Assembly: GCF_900188185.1 (NCBI RefSeq)
Contig: NZ_FZPA01000014.1
Coordinates: 19,547 to 83,546 of the forward strand
Length of the DNA: 64,000 bases
Direction: 5' to 3'
Origin: Sphingopyxis indica
GTDB lineage: Bacteria; Pseudomonadota; Alphaproteobacteria; Sphingomonadales; Sphingomonadaceae
This document shows, piece by piece, positions 46,119 to 55,995 of this stretch. A program made the translations under genes and the position numbers. The notes beneath the pieces are model-generated. The model ran no database searches and was not told the DNA's origin. It saw only the letters and a program-made list of their open reading frames with translations. Within the stretch, counting starts at the first letter, position 1. Every line of letters starts with the position of its first letter.

Positions 46119-47345
46119 TTATCGGTCGAACGCCGCCTTCAGCTTGTCGACGAGGTCGGTGCGCTCCCACGGGAAGGCGTCACCGCTCGCCTGACGGCCG
46201 AAATGGCCATAGGCGGCGGTCTGCTTGTAGATCGGCTTGTTGAGGCCGAGGTGGGTGCGGATGCCCTTCGGGGTCAGGCGCACGAGCTGCGGCAGGAGTT
46301 GTTCGAGCGCCGCTTCGGTCACGCCCTCCGCCGCCGTGCCGTGCAAATCGACATAGACCGACAGCGGTTCGGCGACGCCGATCGCGTAGGACAGCTGGAT
46401 AGTGCAGCGGCGCGCGAGGCCGGCGGCGACGATGTTCTTCGCCAGATAGCGGGTGATATAGGCCGCCGAGCGGTCGACCTTGGTCGGGTCCTTGCCGCTG
46501 AACGCGCCGCCGCCGTGCGGGCTCGCGCCGCCATAGGTGTCGACGATGATCTTGCGCCCCGTCAGCCCCGCGTCGCCGTCGGGCCCGCCGATCTCGAAGC
46601 GGCCGGTCGGGTTGATATGATAGACGGTATTCGCGGTGAGCAGCTCGGCGGGCAGCACGTCGGCGATCACGCCCTTCACATAGGCGCGCAGTTCCTCATA
46701 TTTCGCTTCGTCGCCTTCGCCGCCATGGAAAAAATAGCCCGGCGCGTGCTGGGTCGAGACGACGATCGCGGTCGCCTCGACCGGCCGCTCGTTGGCATAG
46801 CGCAGCGTGACCTGGCTCTTCGCATCGGGCTCGAGGAAGGGCGCCCTGCCCGATTTGCGGTCCGCGGCCAGGCGCTGCAGGATCTTGTGGCTGTAATCGA
46901 GCGTCGCGGGCATCAGGTCGGGGGTCTCGTCGGCGGCATAGCCGAACATGATCCCCTGATCGCCCGCGCCCTCGTCCTTGTTCTCGCCTTCATCGACGCC
47001 CTGCGCGATATGTGCCGATTGGCCGTGCAGGTGATTTTCGAGGCGCAGCGTCTCCCAGTGAAAGCCGTCCTGCTCGTATCCGATGTCCTTCACCGTCTTG
47101 CGCACGGTGGCTTCGATCTCCTCGAGCGCGCCGGGCGCCCACGCGCCATCTTCATAGACGCCCTTGCAGCGTATCTCGCCCGCGAGCACGACGAGCTGGG
47201 TGGTGGTCAGCGTCTCGCAGGCCACGCGCGCTTCGGGGTCCTTCGACAGGAACAGGTCGACGATCGAATCCGAAATCTGGTCAGACACCTTGTCGGGATG
47301 CCCTTCTGACACGCTTTCGGAGGTGAAGAGGAAGCTGTTGCGCAT
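46119..47345 (-). CDS. metK: S-adenosylmethionine synthetase
   Basis: 408 residues. [20 protein letters not shown] at the start, [15 protein letters not shown] in the middle and [19 protein letters not shown] in the C-terminal third are the family signatures. It makes SAM from methionine and ATP. It starts 48 bases after lnt on the same strand. I see no recognisable SAM riboswitch in that short gap. Confidence 0.97.
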   Translation of the reverse strand: MRNSFLFTSESVSEGHPDKVSDQISDSIVDLFLSKDPEARVACETLTTTQLVVLAGEIRCKGVYEDGAWAPGALEEIEATVRKTVKDIGYEQDGFHWETLRLENHLHGQSAHIAQGVDEGENKDEGAGDQGIMFGYAADETPDLMPATLDYSHKILQRLAADRKSGRAPFLEPDAKSQVTLRYANERPVEATAIVVSTQHAPGYFFHGGEGDEAKYEELRAYVKGVIADVLPAELLTANTVYHINPTGRFEIGGPDGDAGLTGRKIIVDTYGGASPHGGGAFSGKDPTKVDRSAAYITRYLAKNIVAAGLARRCTIQLSYAIGVAEPLSVYVDLHGTAAEGVTEAALEQLLPQLVRLTPKGIRTHLGLNKPIYKQTAAYGHFGRQASGDAFPWERTDLVDKLKAAFDR

Positions 47346-47393
47346 GGGAGGCTTTCTGAAGCGATATAAAGGAAGCTTTATGTGCGATTGCTG

Positions 47394-49181
47394 TTAGCGA
47401 CCGCGACGACGGAACGCAATGGCGAGTGCGAGCAGCAGCAGCGCGAAGCCGACAGGCAGGATGTTGCCATGGCGTGCAAATAGCGTCGGCGCGTGCGGGC
47501 GCGGCAGCACCGTGTCGATGCGCCCCGCCGCGTGCATCGGGATCGATTCGAGCACGCGCCCCTCGGCGTCGATCACCGCGCTGATCCCGGTCGGGGTCGC
47601 GCGCACGATCGGCAGCCCCTCCTCGATCGCGCGCAGCCGCGCCTGCGCCAGATGCTGTGGCGGCCCCCACGCCCCGAACCACGCGTCGTTCGACGGGTTG
47701 AAGATGAAATCGGGCCGGTGGGCGCGGTCGACGACCTGTCCCGAAAAGATGATCTCGTAACAGATTTGCAGCCCCGCCTTGCCGAACGCACCAAGGTCGA
47801 GCGTGCGCGGCCCCGGCCCCGGCCAGAAGTCGATGTCGCCGGGTGCGAGCCGCGACAGGCCGATCGCCGACAGCAAGGGCCGCATCGGCAGATATTCGCC
47901 ATAGGGGACGAGGTGTGCCTTGTCGTAGCGCGGGCCGAGCGAACCATCGGAATGCACCGTCATCACCGCATTGCGCGCGCCGACCGCCTCGCCCGTCCGG
48001 TCGATCTCCAGCTTCAGCGCGCCGAGCAGCATCACGTCGCCGGGGTTCATCAGGCTGGTCAGCCGCCCGCGCGCCTCGGCGGGCGAGCGGTCGTAATAAT
48101 AGGCCGGATAGCCGGTTTCGAGATAATCGGGGATCGCCGCCTCGGGCCACAGGATCAGACGCGGGCGCGCGTCCTTCGGCGCGGTGAGCCGCGCGAGCTT
48201 GACGAAATTGACGTCGGCCTTGCCCCCTTCCCACTTGTCCTCCTGCCCGATATTGGGCTGGACGAGGGTGATGGGGGTGCCCCGATCGGCCTCGATCCGG
48301 GCTATCATTTCTTCGAGGGTTTCGTTCTTGGGCGGCGAAGAAGAGTAGGTCCGGCCCGACGAGGGAAAGAATCCAACGACCATAATCAACAACGCGAGTC
48401 CGCCTCCTATGGCTAGGAACTTTGCGAAACGACGCGTGTCGAAATCTTCGAGCGCTGCGCCGCGCAGAGCATCTTGCTCCCGCGGATCAGCGAGGCCGCG
48501 AGCCTTCAGGGCGCGCAGGATCAGATATTGTTCGATGGCGGCTGCGACCAGTGCACTCCAGACGATTACGAGCCCGCTGACGCCATAGGTGCCAATCAGC
48601 TCCAGATAATTTTCACCCAGTACGCCGGCTACATTCCCCGCCAAGGCAACGGCAGCGAGCGGGTTCCAGGCGAAGCCGGTAAACACCCATGCTCGCAGCC
48701 ATTCGGTTATCGTCCAGAGTGCCGCGAAGCCGAGGATATAGGGCGTGGTGATCGTCGTATAGGGGAGTGCGCGTGGCGTCCCCCTTTCCCGTGCAAGCGG
48801 TCGGCTTGCTCCGACACGCCGCCGTATGGCCCACGCCCCCCACGCCGCGAGCGCCGGGTAAACCGCGAGATACAGCGACAGCAGCAGCACCGCGACCCAG
48901 CCGAGCCACGCGGGCATCGCCGCCTGATAGGTGAAGGCGGTCGCGATCCAGCCCAGCCCGAGCGCGAAATGGCCGACCCCGAAGGCCCAGCCGATCCCTA
49001 GCGCGCGCCAGCCGCGCGGGGCTCGTGCGACGAGCAGCATCCACCCCGCGAGCGCGAGCAGGGTCAGCGGCCACAGGTTCAGCGGCGCGAAGCCGGTCGC
49101 CGAAACGAGGCCGAGCAGTAGTGCCAGGCCCTTGGGCCAGCGGTCGGCGAAAACAGCGATGCGGGAAGAAGAGGCGGTCAC
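47394..49181 (-). CDS. lnt: Apolipoprotein N-acyltransferase
   Basis: 595 residues. Six to eight N-terminal membrane helices, then a nitrilase-type domain. Catalytic Glu in LILWPEAAIPDYLE, Lys in RYDKAHLVPYGEYLP, and Cys in LQICYEIIFSG. It adds the third acyl chain to lipoproteins at the periplasmic face. The GTG at 49181 is the best start; the frame remains open far upstream but that part is not Lnt. Slightly longer than usual because of an insertion around residues 255-300. Confidence 0.93.
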   Translation of the reverse strand: MTASSSRIAVFADRWPKGLALLLGLVSATGFAPLNLWPLTLLALAGWMLLVARAPRGWRALGIGWAFGVGHFALGLGWIATAFTYQAAMPAWLGWVAVLLLSLYLAVYPALAAWGAWAIRRRVGASRPLARERGTPRALPYTTITTPYILGFAALWTITEWLRAWVFTGFAWNPLAAVALAGNVAGVLGENYLELIGTYGVSGLVIVWSALVAAAIEQYLILRALKARGLADPREQDALRGAALEDFDTRRFAKFLAIGGGLALLIMVVGFFPSSGRTYSSSPPKNETLEEMIARIEADRGTPITLVQPNIGQEDKWEGGKADVNFVKLARLTAPKDARPRLILWPEAAIPDYLETGYPAYYYDRSPAEARGRLTSLMNPGDVMLLGALKLEIDRTGEAVGARNAVMTVHSDGSLGPRYDKAHLVPYGEYLPMRPLLSAIGLSRLAPGDIDFWPGPGPRTLDLGAFGKAGLQICYEIIFSGQVVDRAHRPDFIFNPSNDAWFGAWGPPQHLAQARLRAIEEGLPIVRATPTGISAVIDAEGRVLESIPMHAAGRIDTVLPRPHAPTLFARHGNILPVGFALLLLALAIAFRRRGR

Positions 49182-49275
49182 GCGCGCTGCTTTAACCGCG
49201 CCGCGGCGCCGCGACAATGCGGCATGGACCGCCGCGACGAAACCGGCCGGCCGGCAGCGTCGGCCGCGCTGTGCG

Positions 49276-49827
49276 TCAGTTCGCCGGCCGCGTCTCGTCG
49301 ATCTTGTCGACCCATTCGGGATAGAAGCTGGGTTCGCGGGCCGACCAGCCCGGCGCGGTCGCGGCGGCTTCGCTGATCGACTGGAGCAGCGTCTTGCGCT
49401 TGTCGGGGTGAAGGTGCGGCAGCGAGGCGGCGGCACAAAAGGCGCCGGGTAGCCACGGCCGAGCGTGCGCGCCGAGCAGGCGTTCGTAGAGGAAGCGATA
49501 GGGCGAGAAGCCCGGAAGCCGGTCCTGCCCCAGATCGAACGCCGACACGGTGACGAGCGGCGCCATGAAGCCTTCGAGCGAATCGAGCCCGCTATCGTCG
49601 GGGATGTGCGCGCGAATCTCGCCGAGCCGCTGATAGACCTTGGCCTGCACGCGGATCGCGGTTTCCTCGACCATGTCGCGCGACCAGCGCGCGATCGCGT
49701 CCTCGCGTTCGAGCCCGATGTCGAGCGAGCGGCGGATATAGCGCTGGGTCGCGGCGGGGAAGCCCGCAAACTCCCTGATTTCGGCGATCGAGAGATCGCC
49801 CGCTGCCGGTCCTGAACGCGTCGCCAT
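49276..49827 (-). CDS. Conserved-looking protein of unknown function
   Basis: 183 residues, no signal or membrane segment. Features: IAEIREFAGFPAATQRYIRR, REDAIARWSRDMVEETAIRV, LPHLHPDKRKTLLQSISEAA, and a C-terminal PEWVDKIDETRPAN. It looks helical. No named family recognised. ATG at 49827 chosen because GGGAG lies 7 bases before it; a second ATG at 49833 overlaps the site. Confidence 0.75.
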   Translation of the reverse strand: MATRSGPAAGDLSIAEIREFAGFPAATQRYIRRSLDIGLEREDAIARWSRDMVEETAIRVQAKVYQRLGEIRAHIPDDSGLDSLEGFMAPLVTVSAFDLGQDRLPGFSPYRFLYERLLGAHARPWLPGAFCAAASLPHLHPDKRKTLLQSISEAAATAPGWSAREPSFYPEWVDKIDETRPAN

Positions 49828-50017
49828 CGTCATGCTCCCGCACGGCGCCCGGAAAGCCATCCCCCGGAGGCCTGCATCTGCCACTATGCCACCAGGCCGG
49901 TTAGCGGCTGGTTAACCACGACGTCGGGACAGGTTCAGCAAGGTCGCGGGGCGTTGCGCGGCACGGGCGGCGGGCCTAATCAGCGTCTTGAAACCATAGA
50001 TCCGCAAGAGAGCCATC

Positions 50018-51154
50018 ATGCCCGACGCACCGCAGCCGGTGATTTCCGCCACCGGCCTTTTCACCCCCGCCGAAGCCATCTCCAACGAAGAACTTGTCGC
50101 CAGTTTTAACGAATATGTTGCACTGCACAATAGAAAATATGCCGAAGCGATCGCGGCGGGCGAGGTTGCCGAGCTGACCGAATCGAGCGTCGAATTCATC
50201 GAAAAGGCGAGCGGTATCGGCTCGCGCCACGTCGTCGACAAGGCGGGCATCCTCGACCCCGAACATATGGCGCCGCGGCTTCCCGAACGCGCGAACGACG
50301 AGTTGTCGATCCTTGCCGAGATCGGCGTCGCGGCGGCGAAGGATGCGCTCGCACGCGCCGGACGCGACGCTTCGGACGTCGATGCGGTGCTGTGCGCGGC
50401 GTCGAACATGCAGCGCGCCTATCCGGCGATGGCCATCGAGATTCAGGACGCGCTCGGCATCGACGGCTTCGCTTTCGACATGAACGTCGCCTGCTCGTCG
50501 GCGACCTTCGGCATCCAGACCGCCGCCGACTATATCCGCGCGGGTCATGCGAAGAGCGTGCTCGTCGTGAACCCCGAAATCTGTTCGGGGCACCTCAACT
50601 GGCGCGACCGCGACAGCCATTTCATCTTCGGCGACGTCGCGACCGCGATCCTGGTCGAGGACAAGGACATCGCGCCCGCGGGGTATTGGGACATATTGGG
50701 GACCAGGCTGAAGACGGTCTTTTCGAACAATATCCGCAACAATTTCGGTTTCCTCAACCGCACCCACGGCGCGATCGACCAGTCTGGGCCGAAGTCGGAC
50801 AAGCTCTTCGTCCAGGAAGGCCGCAAGGTGTTCAAGGAGGTCGTCCCCATGGTCGCGGCGATGATCGTCGCGGAGATGGAAAAGCTGGGACTCGAAGGCG
50901 CCGACATGCGCCGCCTGTGGCTGCATCAGGCGAACACCAATATGAACCGGCTGATCGCGCAGCGCGTGCTCGGCCACGAGGCGAGCGAGGACGAGAGCCC
51001 GACGGTGCTCGACACCTATGGCAATACGTCGAGCGCGGGATCGATCATCGCTTTTCACCTGAACCATGAAGATATGGTGGCAGGCGACAATGGGCTGATC
51101 TGCTCGTTCGGGGCGGGATATTCGGCGGGAACGGTGTTCGTGCGGAAGACGTGA
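50018..51154 (+). CDS. Beta-ketoacyl-ACP synthase III-type enzyme
   Basis: 378 residues, thiolase fold. Nucleophile Cys in FDMNVACSSATFG, His in LWLHQANTNMNRLI, Asn in DTYGNTSSAGS, the Cys-His-Asn triad of KAS III. It is longer than housekeeping FabH (about 320) and starts with a Phe-Asn-rich region, so it may be a second, specialised condensing enzyme and not the main FabH. It is followed by a palindromic repeat. Confidence 0.88.
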   Translation: MPDAPQPVISATGLFTPAEAISNEELVASFNEYVALHNRKYAEAIAAGEVAELTESSVEFIEKASGIGSRHVVDKAGILDPEHMAPRLPERANDELSILAEIGVAAAKDALARAGRDASDVDAVLCAASNMQRAYPAMAIEIQDALGIDGFAFDMNVACSSATFGIQTAADYIRAGHAKSVLVVNPEICSGHLNWRDRDSHFIFGDVATAILVEDKDIAPAGYWDILGTRLKTVFSNNIRNNFGFLNRTHGAIDQSGPKSDKLFVQEGRKVFKEVVPMVAAMIVAEMEKLGLEGADMRRLWLHQANTNMNRLIAQRVLGHEASEDESPTVLDTYGNTSSAGSIIAFHLNHEDMVAGDNGLICSFGAGYSAGTVFVRKT

Positions 51155-51170
51155 GGCGTAAGCCTTAAAT

Positions 51171-51255
51171 CGTCATTGCGAGGAGCCGAAGGCGACGCGG
51201 CAATCCAGAGCCTGCGTAAACCGCTCTGGATTGCTTCGCTCTGCTCGCAATGACG
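51171..51255. repeat. Palindromic repeat, same family as the inner element at 5428-5504
   Basis: CGTCATTGCGAGGAGCCGAA at the left end and the inverse at the right end, with central CAATCCAGAG/CTCTGGATTG. It lies between the convergent KAS III and antiporter genes. Confidence 0.9.
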
Positions 51256-51272
51256 AAAGACTATTCATCATC

Positions 51273-52349
51273 TTACGGCACGAAGGTCGTGAACAGATAG
51301 ATCGCGAACAGCATCAGGTGGATCGCGCCCTGCAGCACCGTCGTCCGCCCGTTCGCAAGCGTCTGCGAGGCGACGATCAGCGACAGGAACAGCAGCACCG
51401 TGGACTTGGCGTCGAGGCCGAGGCTGATCGGCATGTCGGCGACGATCGACAGGATCGCGACCGCGGGAATCGTGAGGCCGATCGTCGCGAGCGCCGAACC
51501 CAGCGCGAGGTTGAGGCTGGTCTGCAAGCGGTCGGCCTTCGCCGCGCGCACCGCCGCCAGCCCCTCGGGCGCGAGGATCAGCGCCGCGATCAGCACGCCG
51601 AGCACGGCGGGCGGCGCCCCGGCCACGGCGAGCAGTTCGCCGATCACCGGCGAAAGCGATTTGGCGAGCATCACCACCGCGAACAGGCTGGCGAGCAGCA
51701 GCGCACCCGACAGGGCGGTGCGCCGCTTGTCGGGCGGTGCAGCATGCGCGTCGGGCTCGTCCTGCGCCTCGCCCTCGGGCAGGAAATAGTCACGGTGCCG
51801 CACCGTCTGCACGAGCGCGAAGGTCGCGTAGAGGATCAGCGAGACGGCCGCGACGAAAGCGAGCTGCGATGTCGAATAGCGCGGCCCCGGAACGCTCGAG
51901 GTGAAATTGGGCAGCACCAGCGTCACGATCGTCAGCACGGTCAGCGTCGCGAGCGCGGCGCCGATGCCGGTGCGCTGGAATCTTTGTTCGTGATGGCGGA
52001 TCGCGCCGCTCAAAAGGCAAAGTCCCATCAGCAGGTTGAGGATGACCATCACTGCCGCGAACACCGTATCGCGCGCGAGCGTCGCGGCCTTCGCCGGTTC
52101 GGCCTGCATCAGCGTCAGGATCAGCCCGACCTCGATCACCGTCACCGCAAGCGCGAGGATCAGCGTGCCAAAGGGTTCGCCGACGCGGTGCGCGATCACT
52201 TCGGCATGGTGAACCGCCGCGACGACCGCGCCCGCGAGGATCAGGCCGACGAGGAAGGGGTTGAGCGGGATCGCGAAGCTCACCAGCGCCGTAAGGAAGC
52301 CCAGGATCGGGAAGGCTTCGGGGGCGTAGCGGCGGATCGGGCTCGTCAT
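51273..52349 (-). CDS. Ca2+/H+ antiporter (ChaA-like)
   Basis: 358 residues, ten to eleven membrane segments. Family motifs: VHHAEVIAHRVGEPFGTLIL with the acidic residue in the first helix pair, and LILAPEGLAAVRAAKADRLQ plus NLALGSALATIGLTIPAV in the second. It exchanges Ca2+ or other cations for protons. ATG at 52349 is chosen; the frame upstream runs into a repeat. It is downstream of hisF on the same strand, separated by the repeat at 52411-52500. Confidence 0.92.
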   Translation of the reverse strand: MTSPIRRYAPEAFPILGFLTALVSFAIPLNPFLVGLILAGAVVAAVHHAEVIAHRVGEPFGTLILALAVTVIEVGLILTLMQAEPAKAATLARDTVFAAVMVILNLLMGLCLLSGAIRHHEQRFQRTGIGAALATLTVLTIVTLVLPNFTSSVPGPRYSTSQLAFVAAVSLILYATFALVQTVRHRDYFLPEGEAQDEPDAHAAPPDKRRTALSGALLLASLFAVVMLAKSLSPVIGELLAVAGAPPAVLGVLIAALILAPEGLAAVRAAKADRLQTSLNLALGSALATIGLTIPAVAILSIVADMPISLGLDAKSTVLLFLSLIVASQTLANGRTTVLQGAIHLMLFAIYLFTTFVP

Positions 52350-52410
52350 CGCCCATCTATTGCAGCCAGCGCGCCGCCGCGCCAGCCCCGCATAACGACA
52401 AAGCATAGCC

Positions 52411-52500
52411 CGTGTGCTCCCGCGAAGGCGGGAGCCCATCTCCTGCCGGCTCGGCATGGGGCCGTTCGGAGATGGGTCCCCGCCTTCGCGGGGACACACG
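52411..52500. repeat. GC-rich palindromic repeat
   Basis: CGTGTGCTCCCGCGAAGGCG at the left, GCCTTCGCGGGGACACACG at the right, with CCATCTCC/GGAGATGG inside. Same family as the inner element at 19256-19339. It lies between the antiporter start and the hisF stop. Confidence 0.9.
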
Positions 52501-52505
52501 GCTTT

Positions 52506-53291
52506 TTAATCGGGAACTGCCCTCATATGCTGCGCGCGAACGGGAAGTCCTGCCGCTGCCAACCGCGCATGCGCCTCGGCGATCGTTGCCTCGCCGAAAT
52601 GGAAGATGCTTGCGGCGAGCACGGCGCTCGCGCCGCCTTCGAGGACGCCGGCGACGAGATGGTCGAGATGGCCGACCCCGCCGCTCGCGATCACCGGCAC
52701 CGACACCGCATCGGCGATCGCACGGGTGAGCGCGAGGTCATAGCCATCCTTCGTCCCGTCGCGGTCCATGCTGGTGACGAGCAGTTCGCCCGCGCCGAGC
52801 GTCGCAAGCCGCACCGCATGGGCGACCGCGTCGATCCCCGTCGGCTGGCGCCCGCCGTGGGTGAAGATTTCCCAGCGCCCCTCCGCAACGCGGCGCGCGT
52901 CGATGCTGCCGACCGCGCACTGGCTGCCGAAGCGGTCCGCGATGTCGGCGACGAGTTCGGGGCGCGCGACCGCGGCGCTGTTCACCGCGACCTTGTCGGC
53001 ACCGGCGAGCAGCAGCGCGCGCGCATCGTCGGCGCTGCGCACCCCGCCGCCGACGGTGAGCGGCATGAAACAGACTTCGGCGGTACGTGCGACCATGTCG
53101 AGCAGCGTGCCGCGCCCCTGATGGCTGGCGCTGATGTCGAGGAAGCACAGCTCGTCGGCGCCCGCGGCGTCATAGGCGCGCGCCGCCTCGACCGGATCGC
53201 CGGCGTCGCGCAGGTCGACGAAATTGACGCCCTTGACGACGCGCCCGTCGGCGACATCAAGGCAGGGGATGACGCGGACGCGGACGGTCAT
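52506..53291 (-). CDS. hisF: Imidazole glycerol phosphate synthase, cyclase subunit
   Basis: 261 residues, TIM barrel. Catalytic Asp in [19 protein letters not shown] and Asp in [24 protein letters not shown] and [11 protein letters not shown] are also typical. With HisH it makes IGP and AICAR in histidine synthesis. The ATG at 53291 is preceded by GGGAGGGGAG, which lies in the left arm of a palindromic repeat. Confidence 0.96.
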   Translation of the reverse strand: MTVRVRVIPCLDVADGRVVKGVNFVDLRDAGDPVEAARAYDAAGADELCFLDISASHQGRGTLLDMVARTAEVCFMPLTVGGGVRSADDARALLLAGADKVAVNSAAVARPELVADIADRFGSQCAVGSIDARRVAEGRWEIFTHGGRQPTGIDAVAHAVRLATLGAGELLVTSMDRDGTKDGYDLALTRAIADAVSVPVIASGGVGHLDHLVAGVLEGGASAVLAASIFHFGEATIAEAHARLAAAGLPVRAQHMRAVPD

Positions 53292-53294
53292 CTG

Positions 53295-53394
53295 CTCCCC
53301 TCCCATTTATGGGAGGGGTTGGGGGAGGGCATGTCGTCAAGAGTCGGCGTGTAAAACATGCCCTCCCCTAACCCCTCCCGCCTGCGGCAGGGGA
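53295..53394. repeat. Palindromic repeat between hisA and hisF
   Basis: CTCCCCTCCCATTTATGGGA and GGGGTTGGGGGAGGGCATG on the left, inverse CATGCCCTCCCCTAACCCCT on the right from 53357. The left arm carries the hisF Shine-Dalgarno; the right arm encodes the last residues and TAG stop of hisA. Confidence 0.9.
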
Positions 53395-54135
53395 ATTTCC
53401 CGCCGCAATCGCCTCGGCCAGATCGAGCCGCCCGTCATAGAGCGCGCGGCCGGTGATGACCCCCTCGATGCCGTCGCCGACATGGCCGCGCAGCGCGTGG
53501 ATATCCGCAATTCCCGCCACACCGCCGCTCGCGATCACCTTTATATCGACCGTCTTGGCCAGCGCCACCGTCGCCGCGACATTGCATCCTTTCAGCAGCC
53601 CGTCGCGCCCGACGTCGGTGAAGAGCAGCGCCGCAACCCCCGCATCCTCGAAGCGGCGCGCGAGATCCTCGACCCGGACGTCGGACACATCGGCCCAGCC
53701 CTCGGTCGCGACCATGCCGTCACGCGCGTCGACGCCGACGATAATCCGCCCCGGCAGGTCGCGCGCCGCCGATTTGACGAATTCGGGGTCTTTCAGCGCC
53801 GCGGTGCCGATGATGACGCGGCAGACGCCGAGCGCGAGCCAGCGGTCGACGCCGGCCCGGTCGCGAATGCCGCCGCCGACCTGCACCTTGCCGGGGAAGG
53901 CCGCGACGATGGCCTCGACCGCGGCGCCGTTGACGCTTTCCCCCGCAAAGGCGCCGTCGAGATCGACGACATGGAGGTGCGTCGCGCCCGCCTCGGCGAA
54001 CAGGCGCGCCTGCGCGGCCGGGTCGTCGCCATAGACGGTCGCGCGCGCCATATCGCCCTCGGCGAGCCGCACCACCTGCCCGCCCTTGAGGTCGATCGCG
54101 GGGAAGATGGTCAGGCCAGAATCTACGGGCGCCAT
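53368..54135 (-). CDS. hisA: Phosphoribosylformimino-5-aminoimidazole carboxamide ribotide isomerase
   Basis: 255 residues, TIM barrel with [53 protein letters not shown] and [11 protein letters not shown]. It catalyses the fourth step of histidine synthesis. ATG at 54135 overlaps the hisH end by 13 bases; the site before it is weak. The C-terminal tail NSPAAGGRG is read from a palindromic repeat and is unlikely to be conserved. Confidence 0.95.
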   Translation of the reverse strand: MAPVDSGLTIFPAIDLKGGQVVRLAEGDMARATVYGDDPAAQARLFAEAGATHLHVVDLDGAFAGESVNGAAVEAIVAAFPGKVQVGGGIRDRAGVDRWLALGVCRVIIGTAALKDPEFVKSAARDLPGRIIVGVDARDGMVATEGWADVSDVRVEDLARRFEDAGVAALLFTDVGRDGLLKGCNVAATVALAKTVDIKVIASGGVAGIADIHALRGHVGDGIEGVITGRALYDGRLDLAEAIAAGNSPAAGGRG

Positions 54136-54731
54136 GCGAGAAATCTTTCGAGTGTCGCAAGGCCATAGGCCTGGCTTTTTTCGGGGTGGAACTGGACGCC
54201 GACCAGATTGTCCTTCGCGACCGCGGCGGTGAACGGCCCGCCATGGTCGCTCGTCGCCGCGGTGTGGGCGGCGCCCGCGAAATGATAGCCGTGGAGATAA
54301 TAGGCCTCGCCGCGCGCGATCACCGGATGCGCGAAGGTCGGGACGACGTCGTTCCAGCCCATGTGCGGGATGCGCAGCCCTGGCGCCGGGGCGAAGGGCC
54401 GCACGGTGCCGCCGATCCATCCGAGCCCCTTGTGCGTGCCATGCTCCTCGCCCGCATCGGCGAGCAATTGCATCCCGACGCAGATGCCGAGGAAGGGCGC
54501 GCCCTCGCCGCGCACGCGCTGCTCCATCGCATCGACAAGACCGGGAATCGCCGACAGGCCGTTCATGCACGCCGCGAAGGCCCCGACCCCCGGAAGCACG
54601 ATCCGGTCGGCTTGTCCCACCACCTTGGGATCGGCGGTCACCGCGACATCTTCGGCACCCGCCGCGACGAGCGCATTATGCACCGAGCGAAGATTGCCAG
54701 CGCCATAGTCGATCAGGGCGATGGCGCTCAA
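54123..54731 (-). CDS. hisH: Imidazole glycerol phosphate synthase, glutamine amidotransferase subunit
   Basis: 202 residues, class I amidotransferase. [18 protein letters not shown] at the start, catalytic Cys in [10 protein letters not shown], and His/Glu in [11 protein letters not shown]. It supplies ammonia to HisF. The start is TTG at 54731, preceded by GGGAGGGG from a repeat at 5 bases. No ATG or GTG exists at the conserved N-terminus, so TTG is chosen. Confidence 0.94.
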   Translation of the reverse strand: MSAIALIDYGAGNLRSVHNALVAAGAEDVAVTADPKVVGQADRIVLPGVGAFAACMNGLSAIPGLVDAMEQRVRGEGAPFLGICVGMQLLADAGEEHGTHKGLGWIGGTVRPFAPAPGLRIPHMGWNDVVPTFAHPVIARGEAYYLHGYHFAGAAHTAATSDHGGPFTAAVAKDNLVGVQFHPEKSQAYGLATLERFLAWRP

Positions 54732-54834
54732 ATTCCCCTCCCGCTTGCGGGAGGGGTTAGGGGAGGGCGTGCCTGACGAATGGCGGTGACCTGAAACAGG
54801 CCCTCCTCCGGCCCCTCCCGCAAGCGGGAGGGGA
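54732..54834. repeat. Palindromic repeat filling the hisB-hisH gap
   Basis: CCCCTCCCGCTTGCGGGAGG on the left, and CCCCTCCCGCAAGCGGGAGG on the right, flanking AGGGCGTGCC/GGCCCTC pieces. It leaves only 3 bases to the hisB stop and contains the hisH Shine-Dalgarno. Confidence 0.9.
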
Positions 54835-54837
54835 GCG

Positions 54838-55425
54838 TCACAAAACCCCCTTGGTGCTCGGGATCGCATCGCCCTTGCGCGGGTCGATCTCCACTGCTGC
54901 GCGCAGCGCGCGCGCGAGCGCCTTGAACATGCTCTCGGCGATATGATGATTATTCTCGCCATAGAGGGTTTCGATGTGCAGCGTGATGCCCGCGGTCTGC
55001 GCGAAGCTATGAAACCAGTGCGGAAAGAGTTCGGTGTCCATCTCGCCGAGGCGCGGCTGCGAAAAGCCCGATTTCCAGACACAATGCGGGCGTCCCGAAA
55101 TGTCGAGCACGCAGCGGGTCAGCGTTTCGTCCATCGGCGCATGCGCTTCGCCATAGCGCGCGATGCCGCGCTTGTCGCCGAGCGCCTTGGCTACCGCCTC
55201 GCCCAGCGCGAGCGCCGAATCCTCGACGGTGTGATGCTGGTCGATATGAAGGTCGCCCTTCACGGTCATCGAAATGTCGATCAGCGAATGGCGCGACAGC
55301 TGCTCGACCATATGGTCGAGGAAGCCGATGCCGGTGGACACCGAATAGTCGCCCGTGCCGTCGAGATCGACGGTGATCGCGATATCCGTTTCCTTGGTCG
55401 TGCGCTGGACGGTGGCGGTTCGCAT
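54838..55425 (-). CDS. hisB: Imidazoleglycerol-phosphate dehydratase
   Basis: 195 residues. Metal-binding His motifs [14 protein letters not shown] and [16 protein letters not shown], with [19 protein letters not shown] near the end. It is the single-function HisB of Alphaproteobacteria, dehydrating IGP to imidazole acetol phosphate. ATG at 55425 has GGGGG upstream. It begins the hisB-hisH-hisA-hisF operon; hisE and hisI are not in the window after hisF. It diverges from sspB. Confidence 0.96.
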   Translation of the reverse strand: MRTATVQRTTKETDIAITVDLDGTGDYSVSTGIGFLDHMVEQLSRHSLIDISMTVKGDLHIDQHHTVEDSALALGEAVAKALGDKRGIARYGEAHAPMDETLTRCVLDISGRPHCVWKSGFSQPRLGEMDTELFPHWFHSFAQTAGITLHIETLYGENNHHIAESMFKALARALRAAVEIDPRKGDAIPSTKGVL

Positions 55426-55511
55426 GGCGCCCCCATAGCACTCACTTTTCGCCGTGCAAGGTGACTCTCCCCTCTTGACCCGCGAACACGCGCCGTTCAT
55501 CCCCCTCGCCT

Positions 55512-55991
55512 ATGAACGACGAAGTCCGCGACAGCCTGATTCCCTATGACGAGATCGTGCAGGATGCGCTGCGCGCCGTGGTCGGCCGCGTGCTGCGCCA
55601 GATCGAGGGGCACGAGAGCCTGCCGGGCGAGCATCATTTCTATATCACCTTCAAGACGCAGGCGCCCGGCGTCGCGATTCCGGGGCATCTGATCGCCAAA
55701 TTCCCCGACGAGATGACGATCGTGCTCCAGAACCGCTTCTGGGACCTGGCTGTCGAGGACGACCATTTCAGCGTCGGCCTGTCGTTCAACCAGACCCCGA
55801 CGATGCTGACCATTCCCTATGCGGCGATCACCGCTTTCGTCGATCCGTCGGTCGATTTCGGGCTGCAGTTCCAGGTCAGCGACGAGGCCGAAGAGCCCGA
55901 ACCGCACGACGAGGCGCACAACGACCGTCCCGAGGTCGCGAGCGAGGACGGGTCGAACGTCGTCACCGTGGATTTCGGCAAGAAGAAATAG
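55512..55991 (+). CDS. sspB: SspB-type ClpXP adaptor, alpha family
   Basis: 159 residues. Ordered domain to about 125 with HHFYITFKTQAPGVAIPGHL, PDEMTIVLQNRFWDLAVEDD and FSVGLSFNQTPTMLTIPYAA. An acidic linker follows, ending in a short basic VVTVDFGKKK tail that in SspB proteins contacts ClpX. It delivers ssrA-tagged proteins to ClpXP. It is followed after 4 bases by a small membrane protein gene. Confidence 0.92.
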   Translation: MNDEVRDSLIPYDEIVQDALRAVVGRVLRQIEGHESLPGEHHFYITFKTQAPGVAIPGHLIAKFPDEMTIVLQNRFWDLAVEDDHFSVGLSFNQTPTMLTIPYAAITAFVDPSVDFGLQFQVSDEAEEPEPHDEAHNDRPEVASEDGSNVVTVDFGKKK

Positions 55992-55995
55992 CGCG

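Noticed and set aside
47345..47394. SAM-responsive riboswitch before metK
   Set aside because: The gap is only 48 bases and I could not form any known SAM or SAM/SAH motif; the pieces CTTCC and GCTTC are too short to support a call.
47394..49769. A 791-residue fusion upstream of lnt
   Set aside because: The upstream part is antisense-like and shifted sequence over the 49276-49827 gene; Lnt homology starts at the GTG at 49181.
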